A program made the translations under genes and the position numbers. DNA of 64,000 bases, from assembly GCF_003001935.1 (NCBI RefSeq), contig NZ_PVNG01000030.1, positions 103,850 to 167,849 on the forward strand, read 5' to 3'. Shown here piece by piece: positions 8,795 through 17,887 of this stretch. Each line of letters opens with the position of its first letter. Within the stretch, counting starts at the first letter, position 1. Origin of the DNA: Nonomuraea fuscirosea. Lineage in GTDB: Bacteria > Actinomycetota > Actinomycetes > Streptosporangiales > Streptosporangiaceae. Below the pieces are notes generated by a model. It was not told the DNA's origin. It saw nothing but the letters and a program-made list of their open reading frames with translations, and searched no databases.

Positions 8795-10396
8795 ATGACA
8801 GACCCGGCAGCACCCGCGGAGGAGGCCGCCACCGTGGCGGCCGCCGTCGCGGGCACCGCCACCACCATGGAGGTGGCAGCCGCCAACCCGCTGCGCGACC
8901 CGCGCGACAAGCGGCTGCCCCGGGTGGCGGGACCATGTGTGATGGTGTTGTTCGGCGTGACGGGGGACCTGGCCAAGCGCAAGCTGCTGCCGGCGATCTA
9001 CGACCTGGGCAACCGGGGGCTGTTGCCGCCCGGATTCTCCCTGGTCGGGTTCGCCCGGCGGGATTGGAAGGACCAGGACTTCGCCCAGTTGACGCACGAC
9101 GCCGTCAAGGCCCACGCCAGGACGCCCTTCCGCGAGGAGGTCTGGAAGCAGCTGCGTGAGGGCATCCACTTCGTTCCGGGCGAATTCTCGGACGACGGGG
9201 CGTTCGACGCGCTGGCCATGGCCTTGGCCGAGATCGACGAGACCAGGGGCACGGGCGGAAACTACGCTTTCTACCTGTCCGTGCCGCCGAAGTTCTTCCC
9301 GGTGGTGGTGGAGCAGCTCAAGCGGACCGGATTGTCCGACGCGCCCGACGGCTCGTGGCGGCGGGTGGTCATCGAGAAGCCGTTCGGTCACGACCTGCAG
9401 TCCGCGCACCAGCTGAACGAGATCACCACCTCGGCCTTCCCGGAGAGCTCGATCTTCAGGATCGACCACTACCTGGGCAAGGAGACCGTCCAGAACATCA
9501 TGGCGCTGAGGTTCGCCAACAACCTCTACGAGCCCATCTGGAACCGCAGCTTCGTCGACCACGTGCAGATCACGATGGCCGAGGACATCGGCATCGGCGG
9601 CCGGGCCGGCTACTACGACGGCATCGGCGCGGCCCGCGACGTGATCCAGAACCACCTGCTCCAGTTGCTCGCCCTCGTCGCCATGGAGGACCCGACCTCC
9701 TTCGACGCCTCGGCGCTGCGGCGGGAGAAGGAGAAGGTGCTCAAGGCCGTGCGGCTGCCGGCCGACCTGGGCCTCAACACGGCCCGCGGCCAGTACTCCG
9801 CGGGCTGGCAGGGCGGCGAGAAGGTGGTCGGCTACCTCCAGGAGGACGGCATCTCGGCCGAGTCCAAGACCGAGACCTACGCCGCCATCAAGCTGGAGAT
9901 CGCCAACCGGCGCTGGGCCGGCGTGCCGTTCTACCTGCGCACGGGCAAGCGCCTGGGCCGCCGGGTGACGGAGGTGGCCGTGGTGTTCCAGCGGGCGCCG
10001 CACCTGCCCTTCAGCGCCGACGACACCGAGATCCTGGGCCAGAACGCCCTGGTCGTGCGGGTCCAGCCGGACGAGGGCATCACGGTGCGCTTCGGCTCGA
10101 AGGTGCCGGGCACGCAGATGGAGGTCCGCGACGTCTCGATGGACTTCGCCTACGGGGAGTCGTTCCTGGAGTCGTCTCCGGAGGCGTACGAGCGGCTGCT
10201 GCTGGACGTGATGATCGGCGATCCGCCGCTCTTCCCGCACCAGCGGGAGGTGGAGCTGTCGTGGAAGATCCTCGACCCGATCGAGGAGTTCTGGGCCACG
10301 CAGGGCCAGCCCGAGGGCTACGAGTCAGGATCGTGGGGGCCCGAGTCGGCCGACGCGATGATGGCCCGTGACGGCCGGGTGTGGAGGAGGCTCTGA
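8795..10396 (+). CDS. zwf: Glucose-6-phosphate 1-dehydrogenase
   Basis: First enzyme of the oxidative pentose phosphate branch, 533 residues. The NADP-binding fingerprint FGVTGDLAKRKL lies near residues 52-63. The substrate/catalytic signature RIDHYLGKE places His225 and Lys229. A non-conserved Ala-rich extension of about 45 residues precedes the core. The stop overlaps the opcA start by one base (TGATG). Context with opcA downstream is the usual actinobacterial arrangement. Confidence 0.97.
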   Translation: MTDPAAPAEEAATVAAAVAGTATTMEVAAANPLRDPRDKRLPRVAGPCVMVLFGVTGDLAKRKLLPAIYDLGNRGLLPPGFSLVGFARRDWKDQDFAQLTHDAVKAHARTPFREEVWKQLREGIHFVPGEFSDDGAFDALAMALAEIDETRGTGGNYAFYLSVPPKFFPVVVEQLKRTGLSDAPDGSWRRVVIEKPFGHDLQSAHQLNEITTSAFPESSIFRIDHYLGKETVQNIMALRFANNLYEPIWNRSFVDHVQITMAEDIGIGGRAGYYDGIGAARDVIQNHLLQLLALVAMEDPTSFDASALRREKEKVLKAVRLPADLGLNTARGQYSAGWQGGEKVVGYLQEDGISAESKTETYAAIKLEIANRRWAGVPFYLRTGKRLGRRVTEVAVVFQRAPHLPFSADDTEILGQNALVVRVQPDEGITVRFGSKVPGTQMEVRDVSMDFAYGESFLESSPEAYERLLLDVMIGDPPLFPHQREVELSWKILDPIEEFWATQGQPEGYESGSWGPESADAMMARDGRVWRRL

Positions 10397-11310
10397 TGAC
10401 CACGTTCATGCTGACGGACACCACGGCCGGAAAGATCTCCGCCCAGTTCATGCACCTGCGGCACCAGATGGGCGCGCCGGCCATCGGCATGGTGCTGACG
10501 CTCGTCGTGGTCAGCGAGGAGCGGCACCAGTACGACGCGCTGCGCGCGGCCACCGAGGCGGCCCGCGAGCACCCGTCGCGCATCATCGTCGTGATCAAGC
10601 GCGAGGAGGACGAGCCGATCAGGCTCGACGCCGAGCTGCGGATCGGCGAGAACACGCCCGGCGAGGTCGTGGTGCTGCGCCTGTACGGCGAGCTCACCGA
10701 GCACGCCGACTCCGTGGTCAGCCCGCTGCTGCTGCCCGACACCCCGGTGGTCGCGTGGTGGCCGGGCGCGGCCCCCGACGTGCCCTCCAAGGACGCGATC
10801 GGGGCGCTGGCGCAGCGGCGCATCACCGACGCCAAGGGCTTCGACGACGGCGGTGTCAAGTCGCTGGTGATCAGGGCCAAGGGGTACGCCCGTGGTGACA
10901 CCGACCTGGCCTGGGCCCGGCTGACGCCGTGGCGCAGCCTGCTGGCGGCCGCGTTCGACCAGCCGGTGGGCAAGGTGCGCAAGGGCGTGGTGGAGGCCTC
11001 CGCCGGCCATCCGAGCGCGCCGCTGCTGGCCGCGTGGCTGTCGGAGCGGCTGGGCGCGAGCATGAAGGTCGCCGAGTCCGCCGGTCCCGGCCTGACCGCC
11101 GTGCGGCTGCAGCTGGCCGACGGCGAGCTCGCCGTGGTCAGGACCGACGCCCGGCTGGCCAAGCTGTCGCGTCCCGGCCAGCCCGACCGCAACGTGGCGC
11201 TGGCCAGGCGGCAGACCTCGGAGCTGATGGCCGAGGAGCTGCGCAGGCTCGACACCGACGAGATCTACGAGACCGCCGTCAAGCGGTTCGCGAGGACGTA
11301 CAAGGGATGA
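10396..11310 (+). CDS. opcA: Glucose-6-phosphate dehydrogenase assembly protein OpcA
   Basis: 304-residue OpcA-family protein, known as an allosteric/assembly partner of Zwf in cyanobacteria and actinobacteria. Recognisable family stretches include VVSEERHQYDALRAATEA and PVVAWWPG. The ATG at 10396 is preferred because GGAGGAGG (10383-10390) lies just upstream; an in-frame GTG at 10381 would begin inside that ribosome binding site. It overlaps pgl by four bases (ATGA). Confidence 0.95.
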   Translation: MTTFMLTDTTAGKISAQFMHLRHQMGAPAIGMVLTLVVVSEERHQYDALRAATEAAREHPSRIIVVIKREEDEPIRLDAELRIGENTPGEVVVLRLYGELTEHADSVVSPLLLPDTPVVAWWPGAAPDVPSKDAIGALAQRRITDAKGFDDGGVKSLVIRAKGYARGDTDLAWARLTPWRSLLAAAFDQPVGKVRKGVVEASAGHPSAPLLAAWLSERLGASMKVAESAGPGLTAVRLQLADGELAVVRTDARLAKLSRPGQPDRNVALARRQTSELMAEELRRLDTDEIYETAVKRFARTYKG

Positions 11311-12107
11311 CGACAGTTCAAGGGATGGCGACCGTGAGCGTTCCCGGCATCGTCGTGCACCGCAACGCGGACGTCCTGGCCAAGGCCGTGGCGGCGCGGA
11401 TCATCACCCGCCTGGTCGACGTGCAGTCGGCCAAGGGGTCGGCCTCGATCGTCCTGACGGGCGGCACGGTCGGCACGGCCACGCTGGCCGCCATCGCCGC
11501 CACCCCCGCCAGGGACGCCGTCGACTGGCGGCGCCTGGACGTGTGGTGGGGAGACGAGCGGTTCGTCCCCTCGGGCGACAAGGAGCGCAACGAGACCGGC
11601 GCCCGCGAGGCGCTGCTCGACCACGTGGACGTGGACCCCGAGCGGGTCCACGTCATGCGCGGTCCCGACTCGGGCATGACGGCCGAGGAGTCCGCCGACG
11701 CCTACGCCGCCGAGCTGCGCAAGGCCGCCAGGCCCGAGGACCACGGGCCGGTCCCGAACTTCGACGTGATGCTGCTCGGCATGGGCCCCGACGCGCACGT
11801 CGCGTCGCTGTTCCCCGGCCTGCCCGCGCTCTACGACACGCGCCCGGTGGTGGCGGTGCACGGCTCGCCGAAGCCGCCGCCCACGCGCATCTCGCTGACG
11901 CTGCCCGCCATCCAGGCCTCGCGCGAGGTGTGGGTGGTGGCGGCCGGTGAGGAGAAGTCGGGCGCGGTCCGGCTGGCCCTGTCGAAGTCCGGGCCGTTCC
12001 AGGTGCCCGCGGCGGGGGCCAGGGGGCGGGGGCGGACGCTGTTCCTGCTGGACCGGGCGGCGGCCGGCAAGATCCCGCCGGGCCTGGGCCGCATCGCCTC
12101 CCCGTAA
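11307..12107 (+). CDS. pgl: 6-phosphogluconolactonase
   Basis: 266-residue NagB-like hydrolase that opens 6-phosphoglucono-lactone. Signatures are TGGTVGTA near residue 50, WWGDERFVPSGDKERN, and LLGMGPDAHVASLFPG. It is the last gene of the operon; the ATG at 11307 overlaps the opcA stop. A later in-frame ATG (11325) is possible. 6-phosphogluconate dehydrogenase is not in this cluster. Confidence 0.95.
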   Translation: MTTVQGMATVSVPGIVVHRNADVLAKAVAARIITRLVDVQSAKGSASIVLTGGTVGTATLAAIAATPARDAVDWRRLDVWWGDERFVPSGDKERNETGAREALLDHVDVDPERVHVMRGPDSGMTAEESADAYAAELRKAARPEDHGPVPNFDVMLLGMGPDAHVASLFPGLPALYDTRPVVAVHGSPKPPPTRISLTLPAIQASREVWVVAAGEEKSGAVRLALSKSGPFQVPAAGARGRGRTLFLLDRAAAGKIPPGLGRIASP

Positions 12108-12124
12108 CGGGTCACGGCGGCCGG

Positions 12125-12182
12125 AGGGCCGCCACAGGGCCGACCCTCGGCGACCGGCCGGGATCAGCCCTGTGGCGGCCCT
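12125..12182. terminator. Bidirectional hairpin between pgl and add
   Basis: A perfect 16-bp inverted repeat: AGGGCCGCCACAGGGC (12125-12140) with its complement at 12167-12182, enclosing 26 bases. It sits between two convergent genes. No strong U-tract follows. Confidence 0.65.
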
Positions 12183-12214
12183 TCTACGCGGCCGGATTCC
12201 GCTGGCCGGTCCTC

Positions 12215-13267
12215 CTACGCGCCCGGATTCTGCGCGGCCTCCTGGCCGGTCAGCGCGTCGATCTCGTCGATGAGCAGCCGCTTGCGCTCCTCGCTCAGGT
12301 ACGACGCCCGCACCCCGTTCCGCGCGAAGGCCGCCAGCTGTTCCTGCCCGAACCCGAACGCCCGCGCCACCGCCCGGTACTCCGCGGCCGTCGTCGTGGC
12401 GAACATCGGCGGGTCGTCGCTGTTGAGCGTGACGAACAGCCCCTCCTCCAGCAGCCGGGGCAGCGGATGGTCCTCGATGCGGGCGACCTGGCCCGTGCAC
12501 ACGTTGGAGGTCGGGCACACGTCCAGCGGCAACTGCGTCTCGCGCAGGTACGCCACCAGGCGCGGATCGGACAGGCAGCTGATGCCGTGGCCGACGCGCT
12601 CGGCGCCGTAGCCGTCGATGACCTCCCAGATCGTCTCGGGGCCGCTCATCTCCCCGCCGTGGGGCACGCTGTGCAGGCCCGCCGCGCGGGCGGCCGAGAA
12701 TGCCGAACGGTAGGCGTCGCGGTATTTGCGGCGTTCCTGCTCGATCCCGCCGATGCCGAAACCTACCAGCGCGGCGGGAGGTTCTTTCAGAGCGTGCTCC
12801 ACGGTCACGTTCGCCGCCTCCTCGCCGTACTCGCCGGGGATGTCGAAGATGTAGGCCATCTCCACCCCGTACTCGCTGAGCGAGCGGCTGGAAGCCAGGT
12901 CCAGCGCCTCGGTGACGGCGTGCATGGGCAGGCCGACCAGGTGGTGCGCGTACGGGGTGACCTGCAGTTCGGCGTACCTGACGCCTTGCGGGACGAGGTC
13001 GCGGGCCAGGCCGAGGACGAGCGTGGCCACGTCCTCGGGCTCGCGTACCAGGGAGTTGACGGCCCCGTAGACGCGGGCGAAGTGGGGGAAGTCGGTGAAG
13101 GTGTAGAAGCGGCGCAGCTCCTCCTCCGAGGTGGGCACCTCGCTGCCCGGGTGGCGGCGCGACAGCTCCAGCACGGTGGGCACCGAGGCCGAGCCCACCA
13201 GGTGCACGTGCAGTTCGACCTTGGGCAGGGCGTCGATGAAGGCGTCAAGGGTCATGCCGACGACCAT
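12215..13267 (-). CDS. Adenosine deaminase-family protein (adenosine or aminodeoxyfutalosine deaminase)
   Basis: 350-residue amidohydrolase-superfamily deaminase. Metal ligands are seen in HVHLVG (His20, His22), HGGE and a late SDDPP motif (TLNSDDPPMF). The LDVCPTSN segment is typical of the family. The enzyme may deaminate adenosine or, as reported for some actinobacterial relatives, 6-aminodeoxyfutalosine in menaquinone synthesis; the sequence alone does not settle this. An alternative start is ATG 13255 (MTLDAF). No other purine or menaquinone genes are adjacent. Confidence 0.85.
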   Translation of the reverse strand: MVVGMTLDAFIDALPKVELHVHLVGSASVPTVLELSRRHPGSEVPTSEEELRRFYTFTDFPHFARVYGAVNSLVREPEDVATLVLGLARDLVPQGVRYAELQVTPYAHHLVGLPMHAVTEALDLASSRSLSEYGVEMAYIFDIPGEYGEEAANVTVEHALKEPPAALVGFGIGGIEQERRKYRDAYRSAFSAARAAGLHSVPHGGEMSGPETIWEVIDGYGAERVGHGISCLSDPRLVAYLRETQLPLDVCPTSNVCTGQVARIEDHPLPRLLEEGLFVTLNSDDPPMFATTTAAEYRAVARAFGFGQEQLAAFARNGVRASYLSEERKRLLIDEIDALTGQEAAQNPGA

Positions 13268-13354
13268 AGGGGCGGCGTTTCCCGGAAAGACAGGCTTTGG
13301 CGGCTAATCTCACATTCATTTGTCAGGTTCTCCGGCTGAGCTAGGCTGAGCCCC

Positions 13355-14101
13355 GTGACGGACGCCGAAGCCTACGAGCGCGGCTTCGCCCGCCTCAGCT
13401 CTTACACCGTCGGCCCCCTCCTCGCCCGCGTGGCGGCGAGCCGCGGCTCGCGCCTGCTCGACGTGGGTTGCGGCACCGGGGTGGTGACCGCGGCGGCGCT
13501 GGCGATCGGCGCCGAGGTGACGGCCGTCGACGCCGATCCCGGCATGGTCACGCTGACCGCCCGCCGTCATCCGGCCGCGACGGTACGGCCGGCCGCGCTT
13601 CCTGAGCTGCCGTTCGCGGATCAGCAGTTTGACGTGATAGCGGGAAATTTCATCATCAATCACGTGCCCGACGCCGCCGAGGCGCTCCGTGAGCTGCGCC
13701 GCGTCCTGCGGCCGGGCGGCGCGATCGGCCTGACCTGGTGGAAGTCGGACGAGATGACGGCCACCGGCGTCTTCGCCGACGCCATCGCCGCCGCCGGGGT
13801 CCCCTACGAGCCGCCGGCCCGCTCCTTCACCGCCCACGACACGCCCGAGCGCTTCACCGCCCTGCTGACGGAGGCCGGTCTCAGGCAGGCCTCCGTGGTA
13901 GACGTCAGATGGCGGCACCGGGCCGGCCTGGCGGCCTGGTGGACGGACATCGTGCGGGCGGGCGGGCCCCGGTTCGCCGTCATCGGCCGTCAGCCGCCGG
14001 AGGTCGTCGAGCGGATCAGGGCCGGCTACCTGCTGCTGGCGGCGCCGTACGAGGAGGAGGGTTTCCCGGTCTGCGCCCACCTCGCCTGCGCGCACCGCTG
14101 A
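13355..14101 (+). CDS. Class I SAM-dependent methyltransferase
   Basis: 248-residue UbiE/COQ5-like methyltransferase. Motif I LLDVGCGTG lies at about residues 34-42, followed by VDADPGM, and the motif II/III area includes FDVIAGNFIINHV and LRRVLRPGG. The substrate is unknown. It starts with GTG and is divergent from the deaminase gene. Confidence 0.85.
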   Translation: MTDAEAYERGFARLSSYTVGPLLARVAASRGSRLLDVGCGTGVVTAAALAIGAEVTAVDADPGMVTLTARRHPAATVRPAALPELPFADQQFDVIAGNFIINHVPDAAEALRELRRVLRPGGAIGLTWWKSDEMTATGVFADAIAAAGVPYEPPARSFTAHDTPERFTALLTEAGLRQASVVDVRWRHRAGLAAWWTDIVRAGGPRFAVIGRQPPEVVERIRAGYLLLAAPYEEEGFPVCAHLACAHR

Positions 14102-14154
14102 GACGCCCCGCCCGTCCCGCCTGCGCGCCGCTCAGACACGACGTTCCCGGCCCT

Positions 14155-15039
14155 TCAGCGGCCGGCGAGCGCTTCGTACCGCACGCCCGTCAGCTCGGCC
14201 GACACCTCCCACAGGCGCGCGGCCAGTTCCTCGGAGCCGGCCCGCTCCGACGGGACGAGCGGCTTGGCCTTGGGGCCGAAGAACTCGCCGCCGCGTACGT
14301 CGGGCGAGGTAGCGGCGTACAGCGACGGGACGGCCCCCGCCGCGGCCGGCTTCAGCAGCAGCCCCACCAGCGGCTGCAACGGCCCCACCTTGACGATCCG
14401 GGTGGCCGTCGCACCGGGGTGGGTCACCGTGCTGAGCAGGCCGACCCCCGCCTTGTCCGCCCGCCGCTGCAGTTCCAGCGCGAACAGCACGTTGGCGAGC
14501 TTGGAGCGCCCGTACGCGGCCATGCGCCCGTAGCGGCGCTCCAGGCCCAGATCGTCGAAGTCGATCCGGCCCGCGTTGTGCGCGTCGCTGGACACGGTCA
14601 CGACCCGGGCGCCTGGAGCGGCGGCCAGCAGCGGCAGCAGCAGCCCGGTGAGCGCGAAGTGCCCCAGGTGGTTGGTGCCGAACTGCATCTCGAAGCCGTC
14701 CTTGGTCGTCCCCTTGGGGACCATGGCGATGCCGGCGTTGTTGATCAGCAGGTCGAGCTCGCGCACGCCCGCGGCGAACTCCCTGACCGAGGACAGGTCT
14801 GCGAGGTCCAGCCGCCCGTACTCGACCTGGGCCCCGGGCACCTCCCGCAGGATCCGCGCCACCGCCTCCTCGCCCCTGCCCCGGTCACGCGCCGCCACGA
14901 CGACATGCGCGCCGTGCCGGGCCAGCTCCAGCGCGGTGGGGAACCCGATGCCGCTGTTGGCTCCGGTCACGACGGCCGACTTTCCGCTCAGGTCGGGCAT
15001 GGAGGCTGGGGTCCAGGCGGTCATCGGCGCTCCAAACAT
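14155..15039 (-). CDS. Short-chain dehydrogenase/reductase (retinol dehydrogenase-like)
   Basis: 294-residue classical SDR. The cofactor motif TGANSGIG is at 25-32, followed by AARDRGRGEEA, NNAG, and the catalytic triad region (VSSDAH, then YGRSKLAN with Tyr and Lys). The RDRGR context favours NADP(H). It resembles the RDH11-14/WW-domain oxidoreductase-like subgroup common in actinomycetes; substrate unknown. ATG 15024 (MTAW) is an alternative start. Confidence 0.88.
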   Translation of the reverse strand: MFGAPMTAWTPASMPDLSGKSAVVTGANSGIGFPTALELARHGAHVVVAARDRGRGEEAVARILREVPGAQVEYGRLDLADLSSVREFAAGVRELDLLINNAGIAMVPKGTTKDGFEMQFGTNHLGHFALTGLLLPLLAAAPGARVVTVSSDAHNAGRIDFDDLGLERRYGRMAAYGRSKLANVLFALELQRRADKAGVGLLSTVTHPGATATRIVKVGPLQPLVGLLLKPAAAGAVPSLYAATSPDVRGGEFFGPKAKPLVPSERAGSEELAARLWEVSAELTGVRYEALAGR

Positions 15040-15182
15040 GCGGAACCGTCTCGTAGATCAAAGACTAGACGTTCCGGACGTCCCGTAGATCACGGGCGGA
15101 CGCCCAGTCGTTCCATGATCACGGGGAACGCGCATGTGCCGTACATCGCAGCCGAACGTCCACGCGTGCCGCAGGGCGCACG

Positions 15183-15965
15183 CTAGCGCTCCAGCCGCAG
15201 GCGGGCGTGTCGCTCCTCGCGCCGTGTCACCTCCAGCCGCTGGGTGCTGTCCTCCAGCTTCTTGCGCGCCTTGGCCAGCTTCTGCTCCAGCCGCGCCACC
15301 TTCTCCGCGCGCTCGCCGTGCTCCTTCTCGACCGCGTCCAGGGCCTCGCGCCACTCGCGGTGCGCCGCCTCGGCCTCGCGCCGCTCCTCGGCCTTCCTGG
15401 CCTCGGCCGCCGCGCGCCTTTCGGCCTCCTCCGCCCGAGCCTGCTCCGTGTCCTCGGTGCCCCCGCGTTTCCCCTTGGCGGCGGCAGGGCGGCCGCGCGG
15501 GACGGGGGCGGGGGCGAAGCCGCTGAAGCGCAGCGGCTTGTCGAGCCGCCCGCGGCGCACCTCCTCGGCCGCGCCCGCGTCCACGACGGCCGCGTCCAGC
15601 GTCTGGTCCACCTCGGTCCCCGCGGCGGCCGACAGGCCCGCGCCCTCCCGTGCGAGCCGGCCCGCCTTCCCGGTCACCTCGCCCCGCCGCCGGGTCAGCT
15701 CGGCCAGCTCGCCCGCGTCCTGACGTTCCCAGGCCGCGCGCAGGCTCTCCCCCACGTCGAGGAGTTCGGCGAGCTCGGCGGGATGCTCGCGGGCCAGCCG
15801 GTTCACCGCCCAGGCGGAGACCGTCGGCCGGCGGAGTTTCGCGATGTCGCGCGAGAGCCGTACATCCCCCGCGTCCTTGGCCGCGCGGGCCTCCGCCGTG
15901 CGCGCGGCGGTGAACTCGGACGGCGGCAACGCATACAGGCGGTCGGCCACCTCGTCAAGATCCAC
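15183..15965 (-). CDS. Conserved actinobacterial coiled-coil protein
   Basis: About 260 residues, function unknown. The N-terminal 60 residues (LYALPPSEFTAAR, then LRRPTVSAWAVNRLAR) match a conserved actinobacterial hypothetical family from memory. The second half is highly charged (EAERRAAAEARKAEERR and onward) and predicts a long coiled coil to the C-terminus. No signal peptide or membrane segment is visible. GTG 15965 was chosen (MDLDEVADRLYAL); GTG 15983 is also in frame. Confidence 0.75.
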   Translation of the reverse strand: MDLDEVADRLYALPPSEFTAARTAEARAAKDAGDVRLSRDIAKLRRPTVSAWAVNRLAREHPAELAELLDVGESLRAAWERQDAGELAELTRRRGEVTGKAGRLAREGAGLSAAAGTEVDQTLDAAVVDAGAAEEVRRGRLDKPLRFSGFAPAPVPRGRPAAAKGKRGGTEDTEQARAEEAERRAAAEARKAEERREAEAAHREWREALDAVEKEHGERAEKVARLEQKLAKARKKLEDSTQRLEVTRREERHARLRLER

Positions 15966-16038
15966 ACAGGACAAATACCCCACATGGCCGGGTTTCTAGC
16001 GCATAGTGGAGGCAGCCCCAGCCGAACGGAGGCATCCG

Positions 16039-16635
16039 GTGTTCGAACGCTTCACCGACCGTGCGCGCAGGGTCGTCGTCCTCGCTCAGGAGGAGGCGCG
16101 GATGATGAGCCACAACTACATCGGCACGGAACACGTGCTGCTCGGCCTCATCCACGAAGGTGAAGGGCTCGCCTCGCTGGTGCTCGACAGCTGCGGCGTG
16201 GAGATCGAGCACGTACGCGCGTTCGTCGAGCGCGAGGCCGGCCACGGCAGCAAGGCCCCCAGCGGGCACATCCCGTTCACACCACGCGCCAAGAAGGTCC
16301 TGGAGCTGTCCCTGCGCGAGGCGCTGCAGCTGCGGCACAACTACATCGGCACCGAGCACATCCTGCTCGGGCTGATCAGGGAGGGCGAGGGGCTGGCCGC
16401 CCAGGCGCTCGCGGACGCCGGCGCCGACCTGGTGGACGTGCGCCAGCGCGTGCTCGACCGGGTGGGCCGCGGCCCCAAGGAGCGCCCCACCGAGATGTTC
16501 TTCGCCGGCGGCTCCGTGCTGAGCGAGCGGCTCACCCAGATCCAGGAGAGCCTCGCCCGCATCGAACGCCACCTCGGCATCCAGCAGCAGGAGCCGCCCG
16601 GCCGGCTCGGCGACGACGAGGCCGGCCAGGGCTGA
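16039..16635 (+). CDS. Clp N-terminal domain protein (ClpC N-domain without ATPase)
   Basis: 198 residues consisting of two Clp-N repeats and a short tail. The first repeat begins FERFTDRARRVVVLAQEEAR and both contain HNYIGTEHxLLGLIxEGEGLA. This closely matches the ClpC/MecB adaptor- and substrate-binding domain. The AAA+ modules are absent: after residue 150 there is only a short amphipathic helix (LSERLTQIQESLARIERHLG) and a stop. It could act as an adaptor or decoy for ClpC. GTG 16039 was chosen for the GGAGG at 16028-16032. Confidence 0.92.
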   Translation: MFERFTDRARRVVVLAQEEARMMSHNYIGTEHVLLGLIHEGEGLASLVLDSCGVEIEHVRAFVEREAGHGSKAPSGHIPFTPRAKKVLELSLREALQLRHNYIGTEHILLGLIREGEGLAAQALADAGADLVDVRQRVLDRVGRGPKERPTEMFFAGGSVLSERLTQIQESLARIERHLGIQQQEPPGRLGDDEAGQG

Positions 16636-16755
16636 GACCGCCTGGCTGGGGCCGGCCTGGGCTGAGACCGGCGCGTGCCCGGCCGGCGGAGGCGAGCCCG
16701 ATCCAGGACGGCGCGAGCCTGGGCCGAGTCCAGCGCGAGCCCGGCTACGGCGAGC
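16617..16755. repeat. Degenerate direct repeats in a convergent spacer
   Basis: GGCCGGCCAGGGCTGAGACC at the gene end recurs 29-30 bases later as GGCCGGCCTGGGCTGAGACC. Downstream, GGCGCGAGCC-type and GGCGAGCC-type words recur several times up to the next stop codon. No gene is seen in it. Confidence 0.6.
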
Positions 16756-17790
16756 CTAGGCCGTGGCCAGTGCGCCGACCGGCAGTCTCGCCTCCATCAC
16801 CCCCGGGTCCTCGGTGTAGGCGAGGCCGGCGCCCAGCGCGATCAGCAGCCGGCGCATCCGCGCGTTGTCCGACAGCATGGTCGCCCTGACCTCGGCGTAG
16901 CCCAGGTCGCGGGCCGCCCGTACGAGCATTCTGGCCATCGCCGTGCCCAGACCGCGCCCCTGCCAGCGGTCCTCGACCAGGAAGGCCATCTCCGCGATGC
17001 CCGGGTCGGGGGTGAACATGAGGTTGGCCATGCCCACCACCTGCCCGTCGTGCCCGGCGACCAGTGAGTATCCCCTGCTCCTGTCGCAGAGCTTGTCGAA
17101 CGCGCGCGGCGGCAGCGCCGGCATGGAGGTGAAGTAGCGGAACCTGCGCGACTCGGGCGAGCACCTGTCGTGCAGGTCGCGCACGGCCTCGCGGTAGATC
17201 GAGGTGAGCGGGCGCACCGTCACCTCCGCGCCGTCGGCGAGCTTGATCGCGCGCTCGGCCGTGGCCGGCTCCGTCGCGGGCTGGGCCAGCCGGGCGAAGG
17301 AGGCCGCCCTGGCCGCCTCGGTCAGCGTGAAGGGCAGCTCGGAGCGGCGCAGGCGGACGGCGCGCCTGGGCGCGACGGGGACGACGAGCTGGGTCGGGTC
17401 GGGAAGATCACTCACGGGCTCACCATAGATCCACCGGGCGTCGTCCGCGCGCAGCAGCTCGGCCAGCAGCTCCGGCAGCCGCCAGGGCATCGTGCGCAGC
17501 CTGGAGGCCAGCAGTAGCGCCCGGGTGGGCTCGTCGGTCAGCTCGTGGGCGGTGGCGGGCACCACCTCGACGCGGCGGCCCCCGGCCGCCTCCAGGGCCT
17601 CGCGCACGGTCTCGGCGCTGGCCGGGATGTCGGCGACGAACTCGTCGACGGTGCCGTCGGTGTCGGACTGTACGCTCAGGCCGAGGATGTTGCCGCCCCG
17701 GTCGGCCAGGGCCGAGGCCAGCGAGGCCAGCCGGCCGGGTCGCTCGTCCACCGTCGTTCGGATGCGCAGGAATCCCATGGGCACGAGCAT
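16756..17790 (-). CDS. ACT-domain/GNAT acetyltransferase
   Basis: 344 residues. The N-terminal ACT domain (about 1-75, beginning FLRIRTTVDERPGRLASLASAL) is an amino-acid-sensing fold. The C-terminal GNAT domain (about 185-335) has the acetyl-CoA motif RWQGRGLGTAMA. This architecture is known in actinomycetes as amino-acid-regulated protein lysine acetyltransferases; whether this one acetylates proteins is inference. A middle region of about 100 residues contains WRLPELLAELLRADDARWI. ATG 17778 (MGFLRIR) is an alternative start. Confidence 0.88.
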   Translation of the reverse strand: MLVPMGFLRIRTTVDERPGRLASLASALADRGGNILGLSVQSDTDGTVDEFVADIPASAETVREALEAAGGRRVEVVPATAHELTDEPTRALLLASRLRTMPWRLPELLAELLRADDARWIYGEPVSDLPDPTQLVVPVAPRRAVRLRRSELPFTLTEAARAASFARLAQPATEPATAERAIKLADGAEVTVRPLTSIYREAVRDLHDRCSPESRRFRYFTSMPALPPRAFDKLCDRSRGYSLVAGHDGQVVGMANLMFTPDPGIAEMAFLVEDRWQGRGLGTAMARMLVRAARDLGYAEVRATMLSDNARMRRLLIALGAGLAYTEDPGVMEARLPVGALATA

Positions 17791-17887
17791 GCCGCGCGGC
17801 TGTTACACGGCCGCTACCGACGTGTTTACATTGCGTATTTCGTCGCATGATGCGCCGACTTATCCCGATATAGGAGGATATGTCGCT

